From positions 59,338-123,337 of the forward strand of contig JAOAEQ010000008.1 of NCBI GenBank assembly GCA_026416715.1: a stretch of DNA of 64,000 bases, read 5' to 3'. This document shows positions 16,071 through 24,681 of the stretch, piece by piece. Numbering within the stretch: position 1 is the first letter of the stretch; the number at the start of each line of letters is the position of its first letter. This DNA is from a bacterium (GTDB lineage Bacteria > UBP4 > UBA4092 > JAOAEQ01). The translations under genes were made by a program, and so were the position numbers. Under the pieces are notes generated by a model that worked only from the letters and a program-made list of their open reading frames with translations, was not told the DNA's origin and searched no databases.

Positions 16071-16847
16071 TTATAGATTCTTCTTTCGAAAAACTAGATA
16101 TCCTGCGGTCAGATAAATGCTAATTAAGAGTAAGCCGTAAAGGGTTACCAATCCTAGATGCGATAAACTAACGACTTTACTCCAGATGATTGCTTCCTTA
16201 ATATTAAAATATTCGAGGTTCGGTGGGAGTATCGGATTATAAAGCAGAGTTAACAGAATGCGAGTGACTGGTTCGTTCATCCGTTCAACGAGATAATTTA
16301 AATACGCGATTTTTACATGGCCAAAAATATATATCACGAAACTAATTGTTACATTGGCTGCAGTTGAAAAGAAGGTGGAAAAGAAGATGCAAAGTGCACA
16401 AATAACTATTAATTCGACCCCGATGAGATACATAGCTTTTAGCATTGGAATATCGAACGTTTTTTCTTTACTATACAGCACTGCAAGAAATATACCGCTA
16501 ATAATTGCGATATTCAATGCGATGGTAATAACTGAGCCTAGAAATTTTCCGAGAACAAGATGTCCGCGTCTGACTGGTTTTGCTAGCAGCGGATAGATAG
16601 TTCGATTTTCAAGTTCGCTTGGGAGATGGCCACAACTTACTGCTAATGTAATTAACGTTCCAATAATTGAAATAGCTGATAAACAAATATCTTTAATAAA
16701 CTTCACCTGTACCCCCAGTGTGAATACCTGCAACGAACTAATCCAGGCGATAATTAATACGCTGATAATCAGAAGTACCTGCAGGATTTTTCGTCCACGA
16801 ATACTTTCGATAAGCGCTATCTTCCCAATCACCCAAATACCTTTCAT
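16071..16847 (-). CDS. ABC-2 type transporter permease (PilI-like by context)
   Basis: 258 residues with six hydrophobic segments and the ABC-2 pattern of a cytoplasmic N-terminus, a polar loop (ENRTIYPLLAKPVRRGHLVLGKFLG) after helix 2, and a last helix near the C-terminus. The LLAKPVRR segment is typical of ABC-2 permeases of the NosY/PilI kind. It would pair with the ATPase encoded just upstream. It begins 9 bp before the TPR gene on the same strand. Confidence 0.85.
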   Translation of the reverse strand: MKGIWVIGKIALIESIRGRKILQVLLIISVLIIAWISSLQVFTLGVQVKFIKDICLSAISIIGTLITLAVSCGHLPSELENRTIYPLLAKPVRRGHLVLGKFLGSVITIALNIAIISGIFLAVLYSKEKTFDIPMLKAMYLIGVELIVICALCIFFSTFFSTAANVTISFVIYIFGHVKIAYLNYLVERMNEPVTRILLTLLYNPILPPNLEYFNIKEAIIWSKVVSLSHLGLVTLYGLLLISIYLTAGYLVFRKKNL

Positions 16848-16857
16848 ACCTTAATCC

Positions 16858-16920
16858 AAGTTAAATGAGTTAAATAAGAAAAACCCTCGTTTTGCGATTT
16901 TAATTTAACCCATTTAACTT
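16858..16920. repeat. hairpin with TTAAATG word arms
   Basis: Arms aagttaaatgagttaaat (16858-16875) and atttaacccatttaactt (16903-16920) are complementary at 17 of 18 positions, and each arm is itself a repeated word. It lies between the ABC permease and ATPase genes. Similar AAATG/TTAAAT text occurs in the gaps around 3763, 20040 and 58160 but without such a clean stem. Confidence 0.6.
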
Positions 16921-16952
16921 ATATACCTTATGTAACTTTAACAAAACCCGAT

Positions 16953-17897
16953 TTATTGGGGTTTGACGGTTTTCACAAACAGGTCTTCCAATGTTTCTCG
17001 TTCGGGATTCACTGAAACCAGTTCTGCAGATTCAGATTCCAAGAGATGTAATAATGGATAGAGCTGCGATTTATCAGATAATATTAGTTCAGTTGTTGTT
17101 CCCAGCGTTTTTGGGATTATACCAAGCTGTTGTTGGTTTTGCTCTAGTTTGCGTTGTAATTCCGGGTTAACCCTTGCTATTTCAATCCGTAATTTTCCTG
17201 CGCTAGATAACAAGTCGGCTAGTTTTCCTTCACGGACCAATTTCCCTTGATTAAGGATCCCAACCCGGGTACAGATAAGTTCAACCTGCGATAGTTCATG
17301 CGAAGAGAAAAAAATCGTTTTACCCTGCCGATGCAACTGCAGGATTATATCCCGAATTTCTTTTCTGCCAATCGGGTCAAGTCCAGAAGTTGGTTCATCA
17401 AGAATCAGCAGCTCCGGGTCGTTAATCAAAGCCTGGGCAAGCCCGAACCGTTGCAACATTCCTTTCGAGAATTCGCGTAGTTCGGTTTCTGCGAATTCGG
17501 TTAATCCGACTAATGCGAGTAATGATTCTATTCTGCGGGTTCGTTCTTGTTTACTTAAACCAAATAATTCAGCATACGCAGCTAATAGTTCACGCGCTTT
17601 AAGATAGCGATAATAATAAGCGAGTTCCGGCAGAAACCCGAGCCGTTTTTTCGCTGCAGGTGACCCTGGAGGCTGATTGAATAACAAAATTTGTCCACGG
17701 TTTGGAAAAATAAATCCGAGCATCAGTTTAATGGTGGTAGTTTTCCCAGCGCCGTTCGGTCCGAGAAATCCAAATATTTCTCCCCGTAGAATTGATAAAC
17801 TTAAATCATTTACTGCAGCCCGTCGCGGTTTTCTAAATCGCTTCTGATATATTTTCGTTACTTGCTCGATTCGAATGAGTGTTTCTTCTTGTTGCAT
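16953..17897 (-). CDS. ABC transporter ATP-binding protein (PilH-like by context)
   Basis: 314 residues with Walker A GPNGAGKTT, signature LREFSKGMLQR, Walker B LLILDEPTSGLDP and the H-loop FFSSHELSQ. The FSKGM form of the signature and the C-terminal extension of about 85 residues fit ABC-2 exporters of the NatA/CcmA type. First gene of the minus-strand block that runs to the prepilins. The transported substrate is unknown; by analogy with Myxococcus pilHI it may support pilus assembly. Confidence 0.9.
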   Translation of the reverse strand: MQQEETLIRIEQVTKIYQKRFRKPRRAAVNDLSLSILRGEIFGFLGPNGAGKTTTIKLMLGFIFPNRGQILLFNQPPGSPAAKKRLGFLPELAYYYRYLKARELLAAYAELFGLSKQERTRRIESLLALVGLTEFAETELREFSKGMLQRFGLAQALINDPELLILDEPTSGLDPIGRKEIRDIILQLHRQGKTIFFSSHELSQVELICTRVGILNQGKLVREGKLADLLSSAGKLRIEIARVNPELQRKLEQNQQQLGIIPKTLGTTTELILSDKSQLYPLLHLLESESAELVSVNPERETLEDLFVKTVKPQ

Positions 17898-18090
17898 AAA
17901 GTTCTAGTAGCTAAGTAATTTTAAGTTTTAATTTTGGTTATTTTAAAATACATTAATACTATACATCAATATTCTTTTGTTATCAATTGACAATTGATAG
18001 TAATAAGGTAATCCGAATTAGGATTTCCAGAGAAAGGTATAACGCATAAAATTCGAAATAGATACGGTATTTATGGTATCATTGTAATAT

Positions 18091-18924
18091 ATGGCTGGGA
18101 ATAAAACTATTCGCTTAGACCAACTGTTAGTTGACCGTGGTTTAGCGGAATCGAAAACGAAAGCGCAATCGCTGATACTTTCTGGTGCAGTTCAAATCGA
18201 AAACCGTGCGAATTTAAAACCAGGGACGAAAGTTGACCCGGAAACGAAAATTACCATCACTCATTCCGGAATTCCGTATGTAAGTCGAGGTGGAATTAAG
18301 TTATCTGGTGCACTCGATTATTTCCAGATTTCAGTGGTCGATAAAATCGTACTTGATATTGGCGCTTCTACAGGAGGATTCACCGATTGCTTGTTGCAAA
18401 GAGGAGCGAAATTAGTTTATGCGGTTGATGTCGGTTCAGGCCAATTACATCAGAAATTGAGAAACCATCCGCAGGTTGTCGTGCTCGAAAAAACCAATGC
18501 CCGATATCTCACTCGAGAAACAATATTGAAATTCGAAACTCGGAACGTGAAACTCGAGAATACGGTTAATTCGTTGTCCTTCAAGTATTTCGATATGGCA
18601 GTGATTGACGTATCGTTTATTTCGTTAACCAAAATTATCCCGGCAATAGTCCCGTTACTGAAATTAGAGGGTGAACTTATTGCGTTAGTTAAACCGCAAT
18701 TTGAAGTTCCAAAATCAGCAATAAAAAATCCAAAGTTGTTTAAACGAGGAGTTGTTCTCGACAAAACCCTGCGTGATACTGCAATTGCATCCATTGTTGA
18801 ATTCTGTCAAGAATCAGGGTTATTGGTTATCGGAACTATTCCGAGTATTATTCCTGGTCCCGCAGGAAATCAGGAATATTTTATTTACGTAAAGAAGACG
18901 CAAATGGATAGAAAAGCGGATTAA
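18091..18924 (+). CDS. tlyA: TlyA family rRNA (cytidine-2'-O)-methyltransferase
   Basis: 277 residues. An N-terminal S4 RNA-binding domain (RLDQLLVDRGLAESKTKAQSL) is followed by an FtsJ/RrmJ-like SAM-dependent methyltransferase fold with VLDIGASTGGFTDCL at about 87-101 and AVDVGSGQL. The RGGIKLSGAL segment precedes the fold as in other family members. TlyA modifies 16S and 23S rRNA; some annotations call it hemolysin A. It is followed at 56 bp by the NAD kinase gene, a pairing common in bacteria. Confidence 0.92.
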   Translation: MAGNKTIRLDQLLVDRGLAESKTKAQSLILSGAVQIENRANLKPGTKVDPETKITITHSGIPYVSRGGIKLSGALDYFQISVVDKIVLDIGASTGGFTDCLLQRGAKLVYAVDVGSGQLHQKLRNHPQVVVLEKTNARYLTRETILKFETRNVKLENTVNSLSFKYFDMAVIDVSFISLTKIIPAIVPLLKLEGELIALVKPQFEVPKSAIKNPKLFKRGVVLDKTLRDTAIASIVEFCQESGLLVIGTIPSIIPGPAGNQEYFIYVKKTQMDRKAD

Positions 18925-18980
18925 ACACAAATGGCAGCATTAACTGTTTGAGTCCGTATCAATCTATCGCCGTTGTTTTT

Positions 18981-19904
18981 ATGCAAAGAATTGGCATTAT
19001 TGCTAATTTAAATAAACCACAGGCGAAACCGGTTGTCCGCCGGTTAATTGCGTATCTTGAAAAAAAGCAAAAAACGGTTTTTGTTGAAGAGCGATTGGGT
19101 GAATGTATTCATCGTCAACAAAATCGGGTTCCGTTGCAAGCGTTAGCAAAACACTCTGAGTTAATCATTGTTCTTGGAGGAGATGGGACACTACTGTATG
19201 CAGCCAGGAATCGCGCGCTTGGTTCTCGTCCGGTTCTTGGGATTAATCTCGGTTCTCTTGGTTTTCTAGCGAACGTTGCCGTTACTGAATTAGAACCGAC
19301 CTTAGAACTTGTTTTGCGCAAAAAGTATCAACTCCAACCACGGATGATGCTTACAGCCAAAATTGTACAAACCGAACCAGAAGTTCAGCAAATCAGCGCT
19401 AGGAAGAAAAAGATTTTGTCATCTGTTCATCCGAATACCTGTTTTTCAGCTCAATCTTTCCTGGCATTGAATGATATCGTCATCACGAAAGAAGCGCTTG
19501 CGCGAATTATAGAGTTGACCATATATATCAACGAGGAGTTTGTTGCTCGATATCAAGCTGATGGTGTGATTATTGCAACTCCGACCGGGACCACAGCACA
19601 TTCATTATCTGCCGGAGGACCGATTGTACATCCGAACCAACAAGCGATTGTGATTACTCCAATATGTCCCCATACATTAAGTAACCGACCGCTGATCATT
19701 TCTGCAAATGACGAGATTTCTATTGCAGTGCATACTCCGGAACAAGCGGTTTATTTAACGCTTGATGGACAAGAAGGAATTCCGCTTTTAGCGAAACAGT
19801 ATGTTCTCGTGAAGAAAGCAAAAGAATCAGTCAATTTGATTATGCCAGTGAATAAAAGTTATTTTGAAGTTTTACGTACCAAACTCCATTGGGGCGGTAG
19901 ATAA
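18981..19904 (+). CDS. nadK: NAD kinase
   Basis: 307 residues; phosphorylates NAD to NADP in the cytosol. Motifs: LGGDGTLLYAARN (GGDGT at 66-70), LGSLGFLA, LNDIVI, and the TPTGTTAHSLSAGGPIV stretch, followed by ITPICPHTLSNRPL. I chose ATG 18981 (MQRIGIIAN) because the fold starts there; a TTG at 18948 would add 11 residues without support. Confidence 0.95.
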   Translation: MQRIGIIANLNKPQAKPVVRRLIAYLEKKQKTVFVEERLGECIHRQQNRVPLQALAKHSELIIVLGGDGTLLYAARNRALGSRPVLGINLGSLGFLANVAVTELEPTLELVLRKKYQLQPRMMLTAKIVQTEPEVQQISARKKKILSSVHPNTCFSAQSFLALNDIVITKEALARIIELTIYINEEFVARYQADGVIIATPTGTTAHSLSAGGPIVHPNQQAIVITPICPHTLSNRPLIISANDEISIAVHTPEQAVYLTLDGQEGIPLLAKQYVLVKKAKESVNLIMPVNKSYFEVLRTKLHWGGR

Positions 19905-20078
19905 AAAAGCAAGAACTGCGTACGAAGTACTAATACAAATATTTCTTGCATCCGCATAATGCGAAGCCGATACGCGTTTGAGATTAAATTAATAATTGAA
20001 TCTATATCAGGAATCCTGATTTCCTGATATTCATTGTAAAAACTCATTTAACTTACCTAACCATTTAACAGATTGTAG

Positions 20079-21782
20079 ATGAAGATAAGAACCAAACTAA
20101 GTATCGCCTTTGTAATCGTTAGCATCATCCCAATGGTTATCGCGGTTTATTTAGCAATTACCGTTAATATTCGTCTCTTGCGTACCGCAGTGTATAATCA
20201 ACTAACTTCTACTATTCCGTTTATTGAGCAGAGCAAAAAACGGTATTTAACGAGAACGGAATCAGCGGCACGGCTGCTAGCATCGAATCCACAGGTGATT
20301 AAGGCGATTCGAAATAGAGATAAATTGATGCTAGAACGTGAATTTAAGCAGGTACTAGAACGTATCGGAGTTCATGAAGTGGTTTATTTAAATCCAGCGC
20401 AATTACAATCGGATTTTTTTCCGAAAGGAAATAAAATCCAGCAGGTTAGTAACCCTGTTTGGCAAGGGTATCTACCTCCAGCAATTGAACCTCGTCGTGG
20501 GCTGATGATGGTGACCGTATACAAAATTGAGTATAACGGAAAACTCCTTGGTGGAGTTCGGGTTGGGTATCAATTTGAAAAGAATATTGCTGAAGGTATC
20601 ATGGCAACGAGTGGAGTAAATGCAGCAGTTTTCCCGATAGATAGTGCTGCATTTAAGAAAATCGCTTCAACCCAACTATTGAATCGACTGGTTCACCAAG
20701 GTCTTTCGTATTATGCAACAGAATTCCTAATTTCTGACATTCAATACCAAGCATTGTTTATCCCGTTGAAAAGTTCTCGCGGCGAAACGAACGCAGTGGT
20801 TTTTCTTGGATTACCCCAACAGCCGATTGATAAATTATGGAATAAATATCGGAATATGTTCTATTTTGTTACGATAGTTTCCGGTGGAATTTTTGCAATT
20901 ATTATTGCATGGTTTATGGCACGTGGATTTTCTAAACCGATTCGGGAACTTGCTGGAGGTGCCGAACAAATTGCTGCAGGAAATTTTGAACAAAGAATTC
21001 CAATTCGTTCACGCGATGAACTCGGTGAATTAGCCAGTACATTTAATCATATGGCACAAAAACTATATGAACATCGCCTGATTGAAGAGCAACTCCGATT
21101 GAAAGATAAACTGGCAGCGCTCGGCCAGCTTTCCGCAGGGTTAGCGCACGAGATTCGAAATCCGTTAACGATTATCAAAAATGCAGCTGAATTAATTCAA
21201 CGAAAATTTGATCCGCAAACATCGGAATATAAACAAATCCAATATTATATTCTTGATGAGGCTAATCGAGTAAACTTATTGATTACGGATTTTTTAACTT
21301 TTGCAAAACCACGTCCTCCAAATATGGTACAATGTAACGTGGAAACAATTATTGACCGAACACTCACATTAGCGCGGAGTCAGTTGGTTAAACAAGCGTA
21401 TCAAATCGAATGGCACAATCAGACTAGTGCCGAAGATTATCTTTCAGTTGATTTGCAACAAATCCAGCAAGTGTTTCTGAATCTGATTTTGAACGCATGT
21501 CAAGCGATGCCTAGCGGTGGGAAATTAACTATAACTGCATTTCGTGCGAATGTTACCGAAGTCGGCGTATCATTTTCAGACCAAGGCGTTGGAATACCGC
21601 ATGCAAATCAATCAAAGATATTCGACCCGTTTTTTACGACCAAAGAGGAAGGTACTGGATTAGGACTTGCAATTGCACATCAGATTATTGAAACGCATGG
21701 CGGCAGAATCGAGGTAAGTTCTGAACCGAATAGAGGCACGACGTTTACGGTTTATTTGCCATTGGTTAGGCGTGAGAGTTGA
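20079..21782 (+). CDS. membrane sensor histidine kinase with large periplasmic domain
   Basis: 567 residues. One transmembrane helix near 8-28, a periplasmic sensor region of about 230 residues (probably Cache-like, with VGYQFEKNI late in it), a second helix at about 261-281, HAMP to about 335, HisKA with His357 in GLAHEIRNPLTIIKNAAELI, and an ATPase domain with NLILNACQAM and GTGLGLAIAHQI. It pairs with the activator encoded 54 bp downstream. The stimulus is unknown. Confidence 0.93.
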   Translation: MKIRTKLSIAFVIVSIIPMVIAVYLAITVNIRLLRTAVYNQLTSTIPFIEQSKKRYLTRTESAARLLASNPQVIKAIRNRDKLMLEREFKQVLERIGVHEVVYLNPAQLQSDFFPKGNKIQQVSNPVWQGYLPPAIEPRRGLMMVTVYKIEYNGKLLGGVRVGYQFEKNIAEGIMATSGVNAAVFPIDSAAFKKIASTQLLNRLVHQGLSYYATEFLISDIQYQALFIPLKSSRGETNAVVFLGLPQQPIDKLWNKYRNMFYFVTIVSGGIFAIIIAWFMARGFSKPIRELAGGAEQIAAGNFEQRIPIRSRDELGELASTFNHMAQKLYEHRLIEEQLRLKDKLAALGQLSAGLAHEIRNPLTIIKNAAELIQRKFDPQTSEYKQIQYYILDEANRVNLLITDFLTFAKPRPPNMVQCNVETIIDRTLTLARSQLVKQAYQIEWHNQTSAEDYLSVDLQQIQQVFLNLILNACQAMPSGGKLTITAFRANVTEVGVSFSDQGVGIPHANQSKIFDPFFTTKEEGTGLGLAIAHQIIETHGGRIEVSSEPNRGTTFTVYLPLVRRES

Positions 21783-21836
21783 GATGGAAGAAATCGCATC
21801 TCTTTTGATCATAAATCTTGCTTCCGGTAAAAAAAT

Positions 21837-23255
21837 ATGTTTACGATTTTGATTATTGATGATGAAATTCGACTTTGCGAAGTTCTGCAAATGGCTTTAG
21901 AACAAAAAGGATACGAAGTTAAGATTGCCCACAACGCAGAACAAGCACTTGTGGTATTAAAACAGACCACTGTAGATTTAGTCGTATCGGATATTCGCAT
22001 GCCAGGAATGAATGGTTTAGATTTATTGAAAACGATTAAAGAGATTGATGTAACTATTCCCGTGATTTTGATGACAGCATTTGCCACGGTAGAATCTGCA
22101 ATTACCGCTTTGCGTGAAGGGGCATTCGATTATTTACTTAAACCATTTGATAAACTCGATACTGTTGAGTTAACTGTAGCGAAAGCAATTCAATGGCGGC
22201 GGCTGCTTATTGAGAATCAATATTTACGGCAGGAAATTAACCAGCAGCATCCGTTTAAACAAATTATCGGAACGAGTCCGGCAATGCAGCAGGTATTTGA
22301 GCTTATCCGCCGGGTTGCTCCGACGTCGAGTACCGTTTTAATTACCGGCGAAAGTGGGACCGGGAAGGAACTAGTAGCTCGAGCTATTCATGAATCAAGT
22401 CCACGTGCCGGAATGCCAATGATAAAAGTGAATTGCGTTGCGATACCAGATACGTTGTTGGAAAGTGAACTATTCGGTCATATACGCGGTGCGTTTACCG
22501 ATGCCATCTCAACTCGTCCTGGCAAATTCGAACTTGCGGATAAAAGCACCATTTTTCTCGATGAGATAGGCGATATGAGTTTAGCATTGCAATCGAAATT
22601 ATTACGCGTTCTGCAGGAACGAGAGTTTGAACCCGTAGGAGGAACTATGCCGAAAAAGGTTGATGTGCGAGTTATTGCCGCAACCAATCGTCCGCTGCGA
22701 GAATTGGTTAATCGGGGAACGTTTCGTGAAGATTTATATTTTCGTTTAAATATTGTTCCAATTCATATTCCACCGTTACGTGAACGACGGGAAGATATAC
22801 CGTTACTAGCGGAATATTTTCTACGGAAATTCTGTGAAAAAACAGGGAAAAAAATCAGTCGAATTTCGCCGGAAGTAATCAAATTGCTAAAGTTCCATTC
22901 ATTTCCGGGAAATGTTCGTGAATTAGAGAATTTAATCGAGCGCGCTGTGGTTTTATGTCAGAAGGAACAGTTAGAACCAGCGGATTTTTACCTCGGTGCG
23001 GAAGAAATGCCGGGTCGCAAAATTGCTTCGGCAGAAGTTTTTCCATCGCCGGAACAAGATATCGGAATCCAAATAACAAATTATCAGGAAGCCAAGCGGA
23101 AGGTTCTGGCGTCGTTCGAACGGCAATTTTTTACCGCAGCGTTACGCGCTTGCCATGGAAACATATCACGAGCAGCAGAGTCGGTTGGGATGCATCGAAA
23201 AAATTTTTATGAAAAATTAAACCGGTATAAAATTAACCCGGAAGAATTTCAGTGA
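21837..23255 (+). CDS. sigma-54-type response regulator with GAFTDA loop
   Basis: 472 residues: receiver (Asp52 in VVSDIRMPG, Lys102 in LKPFD), AAA+ domain with Walker A GESGTGKE (171-178) and Walker B STIFLDEIGD, and a Fis-type helix-turn-helix (GNISRAAESVGMHRKNFYEKL). The sigma-54-contacting loop reads GAFTDA at 218-223 instead of GAFTGA. Such variants exist in the family, so function is not excluded. It follows its kinase. I found no convincing -24/-12 promoter near it; targets are unknown. Confidence 0.92.
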   Translation: MFTILIIDDEIRLCEVLQMALEQKGYEVKIAHNAEQALVVLKQTTVDLVVSDIRMPGMNGLDLLKTIKEIDVTIPVILMTAFATVESAITALREGAFDYLLKPFDKLDTVELTVAKAIQWRRLLIENQYLRQEINQQHPFKQIIGTSPAMQQVFELIRRVAPTSSTVLITGESGTGKELVARAIHESSPRAGMPMIKVNCVAIPDTLLESELFGHIRGAFTDAISTRPGKFELADKSTIFLDEIGDMSLALQSKLLRVLQEREFEPVGGTMPKKVDVRVIAATNRPLRELVNRGTFREDLYFRLNIVPIHIPPLRERREDIPLLAEYFLRKFCEKTGKKISRISPEVIKLLKFHSFPGNVRELENLIERAVVLCQKEQLEPADFYLGAEEMPGRKIASAEVFPSPEQDIGIQITNYQEAKRKVLASFERQFFTAALRACHGNISRAAESVGMHRKNFYEKLNRYKINPEEFQ

Positions 23256-23409
23256 TTGGGGTTAGAAATTCGGAATATATATCTGAGTAAGCCACCAATA
23301 TAAGTATATTCAGCACAGTAGCGTATCAATGATTTCTCGATACACCGAGTTCGCGATACAAAAAGACATCATCAATTCGAATTTTTGAAAATTAAGGAGA
23401 GGAAAAGAA

Positions 23410-24390
23410 ATGAACTATCGAATTAACAAACAATTTCCAAGGTTTGGAATAGTAAGCATGTTTTTTTTGTTCTTGAGTACGTGCGCTTTATGTGCAGGGA
23501 ATATCGTTGCGCGAATTGACCAGGACACAATCACCGTTCAGGATTTTATCAAAGAATGGGAAGACCAGGAGCGACCGGAATTATCTACGGCGACAACTGC
23601 AGAATCTCAGCAGGAAAAACGGGAAGTATTAAACCAGCTCGTTGACCGACATCTATTATTTTTACAAGCGAAAAAAGAAAGAATTACTGTTGATCCGCAA
23701 CTAATTGAACAAATGATCACCGTCGAAAAAGCAAATTATCCGACCGAATCAGAGTTTATTAAGTCTTTACGAAAAAAAGGTTTTTCTCTTAAAGAATATC
23801 GGGAATATCTCGCAGATGACCTTCGCATCCGTCAACTTCTTTTGCGTCATGTATATTCACACGTTACCGTTACCGATGAAGAAGTTAAACTGGTATATAC
23901 CTTAAATTCAGCTCGTTATATTTCACCAGAAAAAGTTCGATTGCGGACAATTTTTATTAAAGTTCCGACAACCGCAACCGCTGAAGAAAAAGGAGAAAAA
24001 TTGGCAAAAGCAAAACTAGCGTTGATGAAACTCAAACTCGGGTCAGCGTTTGAAGATATAGCTAAAACCTTCTCGGATAGCGAGAATGCGGCTCGAGGCG
24101 GTGATGCTGGGTACGTTACTCGTGAGATGCTGGAAAAAGCACCAGAAGTCTGCAATATTGCGTTTTCACTTGATATCGGAGAAATTAGTGATGTGATTGA
24201 GACGAAATACGGCTATTATATTCTTAAAGTTGAAGGGAAAGTTGCTGCGCGTGGAAAAAGTTTTTGGGAGGTGCGTGATCAGATTCGAACTGAGTTAACT
24301 CGCGAACGAGTTACCGCACGATTTAACCAGTATCTAGCTGAATTGCGTACCCAATATTCAATCGAATTATTTCCAGAAAATTTACCATAA
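23410..24390 (+). CDS. exported PpiC/SurA-type peptidyl-prolyl isomerase
   Basis: 326 residues. An N-terminal signal segment ends near LSTCALCAG; the central helical part (VLNQLVDRHLLFLQAKKERI) resembles the SurA chaperone domain; a parvulin domain at about 170-280 shows FSDSENAARGGDAGYVTREML and KYGYYILKVEGK. Likely a periplasmic folding factor for outer membrane or pilus proteins. If the Cys in SLFLSTCALC acts as a lipobox it could be a lipoprotein, but the context is weak. AAGGAGAGG precedes the ATG. Confidence 0.88.
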   Translation: MNYRINKQFPRFGIVSMFFLFLSTCALCAGNIVARIDQDTITVQDFIKEWEDQERPELSTATTAESQQEKREVLNQLVDRHLLFLQAKKERITVDPQLIEQMITVEKANYPTESEFIKSLRKKGFSLKEYREYLADDLRIRQLLLRHVYSHVTVTDEEVKLVYTLNSARYISPEKVRLRTIFIKVPTTATAEEKGEKLAKAKLALMKLKLGSAFEDIAKTFSDSENAARGGDAGYVTREMLEKAPEVCNIAFSLDIGEISDVIETKYGYYILKVEGKVAARGKSFWEVRDQIRTELTRERVTARFNQYLAELRTQYSIELFPENLP

Positions 24391-24550
24391 TACGCTTCCG
24401 GAAATAATCTGGTTATAAAAACGGTTATTCTGCATAATCCTGGATTATATTCGGAGCAAGTATAGAAAAAAGTCCGATTCTATTGCTGAAACATATTCTA
24501 ATTCTTTTTATCTTGAAATAGGGTCTAGTTTCTTCACCGGTGTCAGTTGC

Positions 24551-24616
24551 CCTGAGCTGAAACTCAGGAGAACGGATGCATAGAAGTTCCTGGGGCTCTG
24601 ACCCTAAATCTCCTGA
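24551..24616 (+). other. mutually exclusive hairpins upstream of recJ
   Basis: In the 291-bp gap before recJ, cctgag (24551-24556) can pair with ctcagg (24563-24568); the same second segment, read as tcaggaga, can instead pair with tctcctga (24609-24616). Alternative pairing of one segment is a feature of leader switches, but I match this to no known riboswitch or RNA family. Confidence 0.25.
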
Positions 24617-24681
24617 TGACTTGCAAGGGTGGACATACGAAACAAAAGATTCATTTTGCAAAATACTGTAATTAGTTGTTT

